DNA of 64,000 nt from Labia minor (GCA_963082975.1 OY720345.1:33178611-33242610), one strand, 5' to 3'; shown: positions 12,760 through 24,550, counted from the first letter of the stretch. Notes: generated from the letters alone by a model not told the origin. Made by a program: numbers and translations.

Positions 12760-13840
12760 TTATAGATAATCTGATAGTTTAAAAATTTTTTTTTTTGAAG
12801 AACCAAATCCAGAAAAGCCCATAATTAATGCTAATTCAGACTCTGCTTCAGTAGGAGGTTTTACTTCTTCCAATTTTCGTTTTCTATCTTTTCTTATTTC
12901 TCTTCTAGATTCTCTAAGTTTTTCTTCCTAATAAAAATTACAAAAAAAATATTAGATTAAAATATTACATTAAAATAATAAACGATATATAATAAAAGTA
13001 CAAAATATACCTCCTCTTTTAATTCTTTCATTCGCACCTCAATATCATAATCTTTTTTCATTTCTTCCATTTTTTTTTTATTCGATTCGAATCTTTTCTT
13101 TACTTGATCTAATGAGGATCTTTCGATTCTCATCGACATACCAAGATTTCTTTGATCTAAAATTAAAAGAAAAACATTCTAATTAATTTTATAAATCCTA
13201 TATATTGATTATAAGTTTTGTATGTTTAGTTCTTTAAATAAACATGAATAAAGCCTTAGATAATTTACTGCACATGCTTTCTAAAGCTATTTTATAACAT
13301 GAGTAAAATCAGATTTATTTTAATTTCCTTGAATTTCGATTCAACTAAAGGTCAAACTAAAATTAAAGTTAAAATTTTAGGATGTTAGAAATTTAAATTA
13401 AATATAGTTTTTCAAGCACGATTAAATTCACTTTTGACAATTTAAATTAATATAATTTACTTACGTTTTTTTTCATTAATATGGTCAAGGAAATTAATTG
13501 AGTCTTTGACGACACAATCACACACATTACAATAATATCCTCCACTTTGGGAACAGGGTGTATTTTTTGTAATAAGAATACTTTTACCGAGTTTAGATTT
13601 TAAATCAACTCGGTAATCTCTTTGTTTTAAAAGTTCTCTTTTAATAGGTACTGGTTTTTGTTTGGCTTTTTCTTGTGCATCCAATTCTTCCTGTATTCTG
13701 TCACTTGCCAAACGTTCGTATTCATCTCTGTCCCATTTTCTTCTATGATCTTCATATTTCTAAAATCATTAAAAAAATAGAATATAAAATGTTTTATTAT
13801 TATTTTTAAAATATTAAATAATTTAACTAACATCTGCCAT
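12760..13840 (-). CDS. ZMAT2: ZMAT2 splicing factor, copy 6
   Basis: Exons are 13840-13832, 13759-13465, 13156-13011 and 12927-12760. The protein is identical to copy 1. The unit is 2396 bp, with the C/T upstream variant pair (TTCTAAAT and GCTGGG). Confidence 0.95.
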
Positions 13841-15153
13841 TGTAAAATAAAATTAATGTTTGATTAACGGTTAAAATATGTTTTATCTTTTAAACATAAA
13901 ATAAAAAATATCATTTGGTTTAAAAAGAAAATTTAGTAAAATAGAGATTAATTTATAATTATATTCACACAAGAAGTGTCAATCACAGAGCATTATAAAA
14001 TTTGCAACGATTAATAAAACAAAAAGACATTGGTTATTTTATTGGGTTAAAAATTAATTTTATTAGACTTTTAAATTAATAAAAATTGATTAATTTCTAA
14101 AAAATATATAACACTTAAAATAAAATGAGATTTTTCATATAAAATTAAATTCTAAATATATGCGCATATAAAAAATAATTCATAATTACTAAATAATAAA
14201 ATAATTTAAATAATTAAAAATTTACTTACATTTAATACCATGTTTGCTGGGTTTGTTTCAAATATTATGAGTACTGATGGTATGTGGGTGTCGAGTTTGA
14301 CATTCAAATAATTGCAATGAATTCGGAAGGCATGTGGGTGGGGGTGATCTGCGGTTATTTTTATTTGCGGTGTCATCTATTGGGCGCCTGAAGAGTCAAC
14401 CGTTTTCGCCTGCAACACCATCTTGTGTTCGTATTTCACCAGTCCCATTGAGGTGCACCGCCATTTATTTAAAATAGATATTTTACATTAAAAAGTTTTT
14501 ACTTTTTAGCAAAGAAATTAATAAATATTGAAATTCTATTTTACTTATCTATTGTTAACTTAGTTTCCTAGTAGAAAATAATTTTTCTAAGAGTGGGATA
14601 ATTTTTCTAAGATTAATCTTAAATATTCTTATATTCCTTATAATATTTAAAGAAATAAAATAATTTTTTTTACATTTATTCACACTTCATAAAGTTTAAA
14701 TGAAATTGGATAAAAAATGTAGTTTCACTATAATTAGAATTATGAGTTGTTTACAATGCTGTTGATTTTAAAAAATAAAATTTGAAAAAATATTGCTAGA
14801 ATGGCTTATGAGAAATGCAACAAAGATAAACATTAAATCTCTTTAAAATTAAATAAATCAGATGTTTAAAATTACTAATTCTTATAATATCATTTAAATA
14901 AATGATTATTTAATTTTAATTTTAAGTTCAATGTATATTACAATTAATGTCACAATGGAAGTGGATATGGAGATAATTTGTGGATTCTTTAAATTTTCTG
15001 GACTTTAAAAACAAATCAACAAAATGTTAAAAGAATTCGTCTGTTTAATTAAAACTTAATTCAATTAGGTACATATAAATAAAAGAACACATGATATAAA
15101 TATAATTGATAAAAAATAATTTAGGTTTGTTGCCTTTATATTAAATGTAATGT

Positions 15154-16234
15154 TTATAGATAATCTGATAGTTTAAAAATTTTTTTTTTTGAAGAACCAA
15201 ATCCAGAAAAGCCCATAATTAATGCTAATTCAGACTCTGCTTCAGTAGGAGGTTTTACTTCTTCCAATTTTCGTTTTCTATCTTTTCTTATTTCTCTTCT
15301 AGATTCTCTAAGTTTTTCTTCCTAATAAAAATTACAAAAAAAATATTAGATTAAAATATTACATTAAAATAATAAACGATATATAATAAAAGTACAAAAT
15401 ATACCTCCTCTTTTAATTCTTTCATTCGCACCTCAATATCATAATCTTTTTTCATTTCTTCCATTTTTTTTTTATTCGATTCGAATCTTTTCTTTACTTG
15501 ATCTAATGAGGATCTTTCGATTCTCATCGACATACCAAGATTTCTTTGATCTAAAATTAAAAGAAAAACATTCTAATTAATTTTATAAATCCTATATATT
15601 GATTATAAGTTTTGTATGTTTAGTTCTTTAAATAAACATGAATAAAGCCTTAGATAATTTACTGCACATGCTTTCTAAAGCTATTTTATAACATGAGTAA
15701 AATCAGATTTATTTTAATTTCCTTGAATTTCGATTCAACTAAAGGTCAAACTAAAATTAAAGTTAAAATTTTAGGATGTTAGAAATTTAAATTAAATATA
15801 GTTTTTCAAGCACGATTAAATTCACTTTTGACAATTTAAATTAATATAATTTACTTACGTTTTTTTTCATTAATATGGTCAAGGAAATTAATTGAGTCTT
15901 TGACGACACAATCACACACATTACAATAATATCCTCCACTTTGGGAACAGGGTGTATTTTTTGTAATAAGAATACTTTTACCGAGTTTAGATTTTAAATC
16001 AACTCGGTAATCTCTTTGTTTTAAAAGTTCTCTTTTAATAGGTACTGGTTTTTGTTTGGCTTTTTCTTGTGCATCCAATTCTTCCTGTATTCTGTCACTT
16101 GCCAAACGTTCGTATTCATCTCTGTCCCATTTTCTTCTATGATCTTCATATTTCTAAAATCATTAAAAAAATAGAATATAAAATGTTTTATTATTATTTT
16201 TAAAATATTAAATAATTTAACTAACATCTGCCAT
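15154..16234 (-). CDS. ZMAT2: ZMAT2 splicing factor, copy 7
   Basis: Exons are 16234-16226, 16153-15859, 15550-15405 and 15321-15154. The protein is identical to copy 1. It lies in a short (2394-bp) unit, as copies 1, 4 and 10 do. Confidence 0.95.
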
Positions 16235-17549
16235 TGTAAAATAAAATTAATGTTTGATTAACGGTTAAAATATGTTTTATCTTTTAAACATAAAATAAAA
16301 AATATCATTTGGTTTAAAAAGAAAATTTAGTAAAATAGAGATTAATTTATAATTATATTCACACAAGAAGTGTCAATCACAGAGCATTATAAAATTTGCA
16401 ACGATTAATAAAACAAAAAGACATTGGTTATTTTATTGGGTTAAAAATTAATTTTATTAGACTTTTAAATTAATAAAAATTGATTAATTTCTAAAAAATA
16501 TATAACACTTAAAATAAAATGAGATTTTTCATATAAAATTAAATTCTAAATATATGCGCATATAAAAAATAATTCATAATTACTAAATAATAAAATAATT
16601 TAAATAATTAAAAATTTACTTACATTTAATACCATGTTTGCTGGGTTTGTTTCAAATATTATGAGTACTGATGGTATGTGGGTGTCGAGTTTGACATTCA
16701 AATAATTGCAATGAATTCGGAAGGCATGTGGGTGGGGGTGATCTGCGGTTATTTTTATTTGCGGTGTCATCTATTGGGCGCCTGAAGAGTCAACCGTTTT
16801 CGCCTGCAACACCATCTTGTGTTCGTATTTCACCAGTCCCATTGAGGTGCACCGCCATTTATTTAAAATAGATATTTTACATTAAAAAGTTTTTACTTTT
16901 TAGCAAAGAAATTAATAAATATTGAAATTCTATTTTACTTATCTATTGTTAACTTAGTTTCCTAGTAGAAAATAATTTTTCTAAGAGTGGGATAATTTTT
17001 CTAAGATTAATCTTAAATATTCTTATATTCCTTATAATATTTAAAGAAATAAAATAATTTTTTTTACATTTATTCACACTTCATAAAGTTTAAATGAAAT
17101 TGGATAAAAAATGTAGTTTCACTATAATTAGAATTATGAGTTGTTTACAATGCTGTTGATTTTAAAAAATAAAATTTGAAAAAATATTGCTAGAATGGCT
17201 TATGAGAAATGCAACAAAGATAAACATTAAATCTCTTTAAAATTAAATAAATCAGATGTTTAAAATTACTAATTCTTATAATATCATTTAAATAAATGAT
17301 TATTTAATTTTAATTTTAAGTTCAATGTATATTACAATTAATGTCACAATGGAAGTGGATATGGAGATAATTTGTGGATTCTTTAAATTTTCTGGACTTT
17401 AAAAACAAATCAACAAAATGTTAAAAGAATTCGTCTGTTTAATTAAAACTTAATTCAATTAGGTACATATAAATATAAAAGAACACATGATATAAATATA
17501 ATTGATAAAAAATAATTTAGGTTTGTTGCCTTTATATTAAATGTAATGT

Positions 17550-18630
17550 TTATAGATAATCTGATAGTTTAAAAATTTTTTTTTTTGAAGAACCAAATCC
17601 AGAAAAGCCCATAATTAATGCTAATTCAGACTCTGCTTCAGTAGGAGGTTTTACTTCTTCCAATTTTCGTTTTCTATCTTTTCTTATTTCTCTTCTAGAT
17701 TCTCTAAGTTTTTCTTCCTAATAAAAATTACAAAAAAAATATTAGATTAAAATATTACATTAAAATAATAAACGATATATAATAAAAGTACAAAATATAC
17801 CTCCTCTTTTAATTCTTTCATTCGCACCTCAATATCATAATCTTTTTTCATTTCTTCCATTTTTTTTTTATTCGATTCGAATCTTTTCTTTACTTGATCT
17901 AATGAGGATCTTTCGATTCTCATCGACATACCAAGATTTCTTTGATCTAAAATTAAAAGAAAAACATTCTAATTAATTTTATAAATCCTATATATTGATT
18001 ATAAGTTTTGTATGTTTAGTTCTTTAAATAAACATGAATAAAGCCTTAGATAATTTACTGCACATGCTTTCTAAAGCTATTTTATAACATGAGTAAAATC
18101 AGATTTATTTTAATTTCCTTGAATTTCGATTCAACTAAAGGTCAAACTAAAATTAAAGTTAAAATTTTAGGATGTTAGAAATTTAAATTAAATATAGTTT
18201 TTCAAGCACGATTAAATTCACTTTTGACAATTTAAATTAATATAATTTACTTACGTTTTTTTTCATTAATATGGTCAAGGAAATTAATTGAGTCTTTGAC
18301 GACACAATCACACACATTACAATAATATCCTCCACTTTGGGAACAGGGTGTATTTTTTGTAATAAGAATACTTTTACCGAGTTTAGATTTTAAATCAACT
18401 CGGTAATCTCTTTGTTTTAAAAGTTCTCTTTTAATAGGTACTGGTTTTTGTTTGGCTTTTTCTTGTGCATCCAATTCTTCCTGTATTCTGTCACTTGCCA
18501 AACGTTCGTATTCATCTCTGTCCCATTTTCTTCTATGATCTTCATATTTCTAAAATCATTAAAAAAATAGAATATAAAATGTTTTATTATTATTTTTAAA
18601 ATATTAAATAATTTAACTAACATCTGCCAT
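17550..18630 (-). CDS. ZMAT2: ZMAT2 splicing factor, copy 8
   Basis: Exons are 18630-18622, 18549-18255, 17946-17801 and 17717-17550. The protein is identical to copy 1. The unit is 2396 bp with the C/T upstream variant pair. Confidence 0.95.
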
Positions 18631-19945
18631 TGTAAAATAAAATTAATGTTTGATTAACGGTTAAAATATGTTTTATCTTTTAAACATAAAATAAAAAATA
18701 TCATTTGGTTTAAAAAGAAAATTTAGTAAAATAGAGATTAATTTATAATTATATTCACACAAGAAGTGTCAATCACAGAGCATTATAAAATTTGCAACGA
18801 TTAATAAAACAAAAAGACATTGGTTATTTTATTGGGTTAAAAATTAATTTTATTAGACTTTTAAATTAATAAAAATTGATTAATTTCTAAAAAATATATA
18901 ACACTTAAAATAAAATGAGATTTTTCATATAAAATTAAATTCTAAATATATGCGCATATAAAAAATAATTCATAATTACTAAATAATAAAATAATTTAAA
19001 TAATTAAAAATTTACTTACATTTAATACCATGTTTGCTGGGTTTGTTTCAAATATTATGAGTACTGATGGTATGTGGGTGTCGAGTTTGACATTCAAATA
19101 ATTGCAATGAATTCGGAAGGCATGTGGGTGGGGGTGATCTGCGGTTATTTTTATTTGCGGTGTCATCTATTGGGCGCCTGAAGAGTCAACCGTTTTCGCC
19201 TGCAACACCATCTTGTGTTCGTATTTCACCAGTCCCATTGAGGTGCACCGCCATTTATTTAAAATAGATATTTTACATTAAAAAGTTTTTACTTTTTAGC
19301 AAAGAAATTAATAAATATTGAAATTCTATTTTACTTATCTATTGTTAACTTAGTTTCCTAGTAGAAAATAATTTTTCTAAGAGTGGGATAATTTTTCTAA
19401 GATTAATCTTAAATATTCTTATATTCCTTATAATATTTAAAGAAATAAAATAATTTTTTTTACATTTATTCACACTTCATAAAGTTTAAATGAAATTGGA
19501 TAAAAAATGTAGTTTCACTATAATTAGAATTATGAGTTGTTTACAATGCTGTTGATTTTAAAAAATAAAATTTGAAAAAATATTGCTAGAATGGCTTATG
19601 AGAAATGCAACAAAGATAAACATTAAATCTCTTTAAAATTAAATAAATCAGATGTTTAAAATTACTAATTCTTATAATATCATTTAAATAAATGATTATT
19701 TAATTTTAATTTTAAGTTCAATGTATATTACAATTAATGTCACAATGGAAGTGGATATGGAGATAATTTGTGGATTCTTTAAATTTTCTGGACTTTAAAA
19801 ACAAATCAACAAAATGTTAAAAGAATTCGTCTGTTTAATTAAAACTTAATTCAATTAGGTACATATAAATATAAAAGAACACATGATATAAATATAATTG
19901 ATAAAAAATAATTTAGGTTTGTTGCCTTTATATTAAATGTAATGT

Positions 19946-21026
19946 TTATAGATAATCTGATAGTTTAAAAATTTTTTTTTTTGAAGAACCAAATCCAGAA
20001 AAGCCCATAATTAATGCTAATTCAGACTCTGCTTCAGTAGGAGGTTTTACTTCTTCCAATTTTCGTTTTCTATCTTTTCTTATTTCTCTTCTAGATTCTC
20101 TAAGTTTTTCTTCCTAATAAAAATTACAAAAAAAATATTAGATTAAAATATTACATTAAAATAATAAACGATATATAATAAAAGTACAAAATATACCTCC
20201 TCTTTTAATTCTTTCATTCGCACCTCAATATCATAATCTTTTTTCATTTCTTCCATTTTTTTTTTATTCGATTCGAATCTTTTCTTTACTTGATCTAATG
20301 AGGATCTTTCGATTCTCATCGACATACCAAGATTTCTTTGATCTAAAATTAAAAGAAAAACATTCTAATTAATTTTATAAATCCTATATATTGATTATAA
20401 GTTTTGTATGTTTAGTTCTTTAAATAAACATGAATAAAGCCTTAGATAATTTACTGCACATGCTTTCTAAAGCTATTTTATAACATGAGTAAAATCAGAT
20501 TTATTTTAATTTCCTTGAATTTCGATTCAACTAAAGGTCAAACTAAAATTAAAGTTAAAATTTTAGGATGTTAGAAATTTAAATTAAATATAGTTTTTCA
20601 AGCACGATTAAATTCACTTTTGACAATTTAAATTAATATAATTTACTTACGTTTTTTTTCATTAATATGGTCAAGGAAATTAATTGAGTCTTTGACGACA
20701 CAATCACACACATTACAATAATATCCTCCACTTTGGGAACAGGGTGTATTTTTTGTAATAAGAATACTTTTACCGAGTTTAGATTTTAAATCAACTCGGT
20801 AATCTCTTTGTTTTAAAAGTTCTCTTTTAATAGGTACTGGTTTTTGTTTGGCTTTTTCTTGTGCATCCAATTCTTCCTGTATTCTGTCACTTGCCAAACG
20901 TTCGTATTCATCTCTGTCCCATTTTCTTCTATGATCTTCATATTTCTAAAATCATTAAAAAAATAGAATATAAAATGTTTTATTATTATTTTTAAAATAT
21001 TAAATAATTTAACTAACATCTGCCAT
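19946..21026 (-). CDS. ZMAT2: ZMAT2 splicing factor, copy 9 (last complete)
   Basis: Exons are 21026-21018, 20945-20651, 20342-20197 and 20113-19946. The protein is identical to copy 1. The upstream unit end carries the T/C variant pair seen after copies 2-4, so variants are not simply ordered along the array. It is the last copy with a full promoter block, at 21427-21653. Confidence 0.95.
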
Positions 21027-22339
21027 TGTAAAATAAAATTAATGTTTGATTAACGGTTAAAATATGTTTTATCTTTTAAACATAAAATAAAAAATATCAT
21101 TTGGTTTAAAAAGAAAATTTAGTAAAATAGAGATTAATTTATAATTATATTCACACAAGAAGTGTCAATCACAGAGCATTATAAAATTTGCAACGATTAA
21201 TAAAACAAAAAGACATTGGTTATTTTATTGGGTTAAAAATTAATTTTATTAGACTTTTAAATTAATAAAAATTGATTAATTTCTAAAAAATATATAACAC
21301 TTAAAATAAAATGAGATTTTTCATATAAAATTAAATTTTAAATATATGCGCATATAAAAAATAATTCATAATTACTAAATAATAAAATAATTTAAATAAT
21401 TAAAAATTTACTTACATTTAATACCATGTTTGCCGGGTTTGTTTCAAATATTATGAGTACTGATGGTATGTGGGTGTCGAGTTTGACATTCAAATAATTG
21501 CAATGAATTCGGAAGGCATGTGGGTGGGGGTGATCTGCGGTTATTTTTATTTGCGGTGTCATCTATTGGGCGCCTGAAGAGTCAACCGTTTTCGCCTGCA
21601 ACACCATCTTGTGTTCGTATTTCACCAGTCCCATTGAGGTGCACCGCCATTTATTTAAAATAGATATTTTACATTAAAAAGTTTTTACTTTTTAGCAAAG
21701 AAATTAATAAATATTGAAATTCTATTTTACTTATCTATTGTTAACTTAGTTTCCTAGTAGAAAATAATTTTTCTAAGAGTGGGATAATTTTTCTAAGATT
21801 AATCTTAAATATTCTTATATTCCTTATAATATTTAAAGAAATAAAATAATTTTTTTTACATTTATTCACACTTCATAAAGTTTAAATGAAATTGGATAAA
21901 AAATGTAGTTTCACTATAATTAGAATTATGAGTTGTTTACAATGCTGTTGATTTTAAAAAATAAAATTTGAAAAAATATTGCTAGAATGGCTTATGAGAA
22001 ATGCAACAAAGATAAACATTAAATCTCTTTAAAATTAAATAAATCAGATGTTTAAAATTACTAATTCTTATAATATCATTTAAATAAATGATTATTTAAT
22101 TTTAATTTTAAGTTCAATGTATATTACAATTAATGTCACAATGGAAGTGGATATGGAGATAATTTGTGGATTCTTTAAATTTTCTGGACTTTAAAAACAA
22201 ATCAACAAAATGTTAAAAGAATTCGTCTGTTTAATTAAAACTTAATTCAATTAGGTACATATAAATAAAAGAACACATGATATAAATATAATTGATAAAA
22301 AATAATTTAGGTTTGTTGCCTTTATATTAAATGTAATGT

Positions 22340-22507
22340 TTATAGATAATCTGATAGTTTAAAAATTTTTTTTTTTGAAGAACCAAATCCAGAAAAGCCC
22401 ATAATTAATGCTAATTCAGACTCTGCTTCAGTAGGAGGTTTTACTTCTTCCAATTTTCGTTTTCTATCTTTTCTTATTTCTCTTCTAGATTCTCTAAGTT
22501 TTTCTTC
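22340..22507 (-). pseudogene. ZMAT2: ZMAT2 copy 10, only the last exon left
   Basis: Exon 4 (56 codons including the stop) is complete and unchanged, with its acceptor AG at 22509-22508. The sequence then departs from the unit about 12 bases into intron 3. Exons 1-3 and the promoter are missing because the junction with array B falls there. It cannot make ZMAT2 unless transcribed from array B sequence. It marks the right breakpoint of the ZMAT2 amplicon. Confidence 0.93.
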
Positions 22508-22560
22508 CTAATAAAAATTACCGTTCACAGTGTTAGAGGAGTGTGTCTGTCTGTCTGTGT
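22508..22560. other. Junction of arrays A and B with templated filler
   Basis: Array A sequence is recognisable up to 22521. Bases 22520-22541 (22 nt) are identical, in the same orientation, to 27996-28017 inside the array B gene (codons for PPFTVLEE and neighbours). From 22544 the sequence is array B TCTG-repeat sequence. The filler overlaps array A by 2 nt (AC) and is followed by 2 unexplained bases (TG). The (AT)n run that precedes the TCTG repeat at every other unit boundary is missing here. Confidence 0.85.
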
Positions 22561-22737
22561 AGGTGTCTGTCAAATACTCAAAAACTACCCGTCCGATTGC
22601 GATGAAACTTTCAGGGAATGTTGTGGGCGTCCCAGGGAAGGTTTTACTGTAGTTAAATCCAAAATTAATTTATCCAAAATTAATTTAATTAGTAATATTT
22701 TGGTAAAAGTCTATTTATGGTTACCATGGTTACATTG
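22544..22737. repeat. Dispersed repeat R1 with TCTG microsatellite
   Basis: A (TCTG)n run leads into a body containing CCGTCCGATTGCGATGAAAC and ending near the palindromic GGTTACCATGGTTAC. The style (short tetranucleotide run next to an ATGAAA-type motif) is common in insect non-autonomous repeats; I cannot assign a class. Other copies start at about 29494, 36433, 43374, 50335 and 57600. The + frame across it stays open by chance and is not treated as coding. Confidence 0.6.
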
Positions 22738-23315
22738 AAAAATTTACAATAAATAAATAAAAATAATTGGAAATCTTTTCAACTTATTATTTTGATAAAT
22801 TTTATTAATATTTTTAATTTTTTTTAAACTGCAAAAAATAACATACCCCTAGTAATAGTTGTAATAAAAAAAAAATATAAATCACAATGTAAGTAAAATA
22901 TTGAATCGTTTTATTTATATTGTTTGAATTATTGTTTGAATATTTATTAAATTTATATATAGATTAATTTACATGTTTAAATGTATATTTAATAAATTTA
23001 TTTATCAAACATATATCTTTATTTTTACGGTCACACACACACACACACACATATTTAAAAATTAATTTATTAAAATATATATTATATAATATATTATATA
23101 TAGTATATAATTTAATATATATATAAATATATATATATTCTGAAATTAATTTTAAATTATATAAATATATTAGAAATTAATTTAATATAATTTAACACAT
23201 AATAATATATTAAAATATTTTATTTTATATATACATAATTTAGTAATACTGATTATTAATGTAAATATAAATAATAATATTTAATATGGCAAATATGTAA
23301 AATTTTGTAAAGAAT
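22738..23315. other. AT-rich spacer with R3 end stub and AC repeat
   Basis: Mostly low-complexity AT sequence. Bases 23002-23033 match the terminal part of repeat R3 and abut a (CA)n run at 23032-23051. In unit 5 the same stub is attached to the rest of R3, so here it is a deletion remnant. From 23052 to 23200 the DNA is a mesh of TA-rich palindromes likely to form cruciforms. No gene is seen. Confidence 0.6.
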
Positions 23316-23470
23316 GTATCAGAAGTTTAGTGTCTAACATTCTGGCGTATTGCGCATGCGTATATCGGTCGGGTCGGTCGGTCGGGTCGTTTTGGAATCT
23401 CACGCGAGTTCTATACTTTTTCCCCATCCCGCAAAAGTGCTCAACGCCGCTAAAGAAGTTTTCACTTCAA
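23316..23470. promoter_or_regulatory. GC-rich island 1 with NRF-1-like site and GGTC repeats
   Basis: TGCGCATGCG at 23351-23360 closely matches the NRF-1 palindrome core, and a run of GGTC/GGGTC repeats follows at 23366-23390. A CACGCGAGTT motif near 23401 is echoed as CGCGCGAGTT near 23721. This looks like a TATA-less promoter or other regulatory island, but no obvious exon follows on either strand. Copies are at 30268-30422, 37208-37362, 44149-44303, 51434-51588 and 58375-58529. Confidence 0.4.
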
Positions 23471-23690
23471 TAAATATAACTATACATTATATTATTATTT
23501 AGATTATCCCAGTATAAAATATAAAAGATAAATAAAAAAATTTATTTTTTTGTTATTTATTTAAATTAAAAAAAATATTTTAAATTAATATTAAATAGAA
23601 TAAATACATATGGAAGTTATATTACACGTATATAAATAAATGAAAAGAATGAAAAGTTATTTTGTCACAATTTTACAATGATAATGGTGA
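23471..23690. other. AT-rich spacer between GC islands
   Basis: Low-complexity AT-rich sequence with short A/T homopolymers. No ORF, RNA gene or clear motif is seen. Confidence 0.5.
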
Positions 23691-23990
23691 GGAGGAGTTG
23701 AGAGGGTTGTAATTGGTTATCGCGCGAGTTATAATAAATGATAATAAACCTCACCCCGAGGTTGAATTTTGACAGTTACAGCGCCGCTCCCCGAGCTCAC
23801 TGGCTACCACTCGAGCAGCTGGCTAGGAACAGCCCCTGGCATTTAGGCAACCAGCTGCGCTAGTTTCCAAATTTAAAATTCTCATATTTAAAGTACCTGG
23901 ATTATCCAGCAGCCGCTCAGAAGATTAATAAGTTGACCTGTGGCCAGGTCCGAACCGACCGACGGTTTGAAATAAATTAATTTCCAGCTA
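23691..23990. other. GC-rich island 2, hairpin-forming, function unknown
   Basis: Four perfect stems can be read directly. AACCTC/GAGGTT is at 23747-23763; GCAGCTGG/CCAGCTGC pairs 23815-23822 with 23851-23858; CTGGAT/ATCCAG is at 23897-23909; and GACCTG/CAGGTC is at 23935-23950 with a TGGC loop. There is no long ORF. A structured non-coding RNA, a promoter or a replication-related element are all possible; nothing chooses between them. Copies of the core are at 30695-30912, 37635-37852, 44576-44793, 51861-52078 and 58802-59019. Confidence 0.4.
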
Positions 23991-24107
23991 CAGAAACAAT
24001 TTCAAATAATTTTAATATATCTATTAATGTAATAAAAAACAGATAGGCATATAACATAAATATTTTTAATTTTATTTTATTTATAATATATATGTAAGAC
24101 CAGGCTG

Positions 24108-24135
24108 TGACGTCATGAATGGCTGGATGACGTCA
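24108..24135. promoter_or_regulatory. Paired CRE palindromes TGACGTCA
   Basis: Two perfect TGACGTCA octamers lie at 24108-24115 and 24128-24135, 20 bp start to start, about two helical turns. This is the consensus for CREB/ATF bZIP dimers. The pair sits between GC-rich island 2 and a dispersed repeat, about 3.4 kb upstream of the gene. Other pairs begin at 31060, 38000, 44941, 52226 and 59167. Confidence 0.5.
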
Positions 24136-24159
24136 TATAATTTTAAATTAAAAAAAAAA

Positions 24160-24550
24160 CTAATAAAGATGATTTGTCTCGAGAATAAAACCAATAAAAA
24201 GTGCATGATTCGTGGTGATATGTAAAAAATCTCCTTATGGTGCGAAAATAACCCTTACCTTCCTATCGTCGATCGCTAATACTACCACTTCCGGTTTCCG
24301 GATTTGCACCAAAAGTGAATCAATTCATCCTACTGATGCATTAAGTAAATATAACAAATTTCATCAAAATCCGTTGAGCCGTTCAGGCTGTACACATCTA
24401 TGCGGACGGACGGACGAACGGACATCATGCTAAAAATACTTTTTTCTGTTAAGAAAATGCATGTTTCGTGGAGATATATAAAAATCTCCACATGTGAAAT
24501 TTGGTGTGAAAACAATACCTCCCAATACTATCGTCGGTCGGTAAATATAT
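24160..24550. repeat. Dispersed repeat R2, partial head-to-tail dimer
   Basis: A monomer beginning GTGCATGATTCGTGG near 24200 and running to a CTATCGTCGATCG motif is followed about 256 bp later by a related one. The second begins ATGCATGTTTCGTGG near 24458 and runs to CTATCGTCGGTCGG. Between them are an ATTTCATCAAAATCCGTTGA motif and a GGAC tetranucleotide run. The class of transposable element is not assigned. Copies are at 31151-31496, 38092-38437, 45033-45378, 52318-52663 and 59259-59604. Short ORFs here on both strands are not believed. Confidence 0.6.

Larger units (their letters stand above)
1..22521. repeat. Tandem array A, ZMAT2-bearing 2.4-kb unit
   Basis: Nine complete head-to-tail units start at 1, 2395, 4791, 7187, 9581, 11977, 14373, 16767 and 19163, and a partial tenth starts at 21559 and ends at about 22521. 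Unit lengths are 2394, 2396, 2396, 2394, 2396, 2396, 2394, 2396 and 2396 bp. The 2-bp difference is at one A/T-rich site, near 707 in unit 1. Otherwise only scattered single-base differences are visible, for example unit 5 at 10696 and 11648, and two linked sites near 2174 and 2270 of each unit. Each unit holds a whole gene with introns and flanks. The first 95 bases of the window are the upstream block of another copy beyond the left edge, so the array is longer than seen. Confidence 0.97.

Noticed and set aside
22541-22738. 65-aa ORF just after the array junction
   Set aside because: It is repeat R1 sequence opened by the TCTG run. The same frame elsewhere is only part of the spurious boundary ORF.
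23925-23970. tRNA-like sequence around GGTCCGAACCGACC
   Set aside because: It resembles a T-arm only superficially. No acceptor stem or cloverleaf can be drawn.
24212-24515. 73-aa (+) and 61-aa (-) ORFs
   Set aside because: Both lie within dispersed repeat R2, overlap each other and end in the GGAC microsatellite region.
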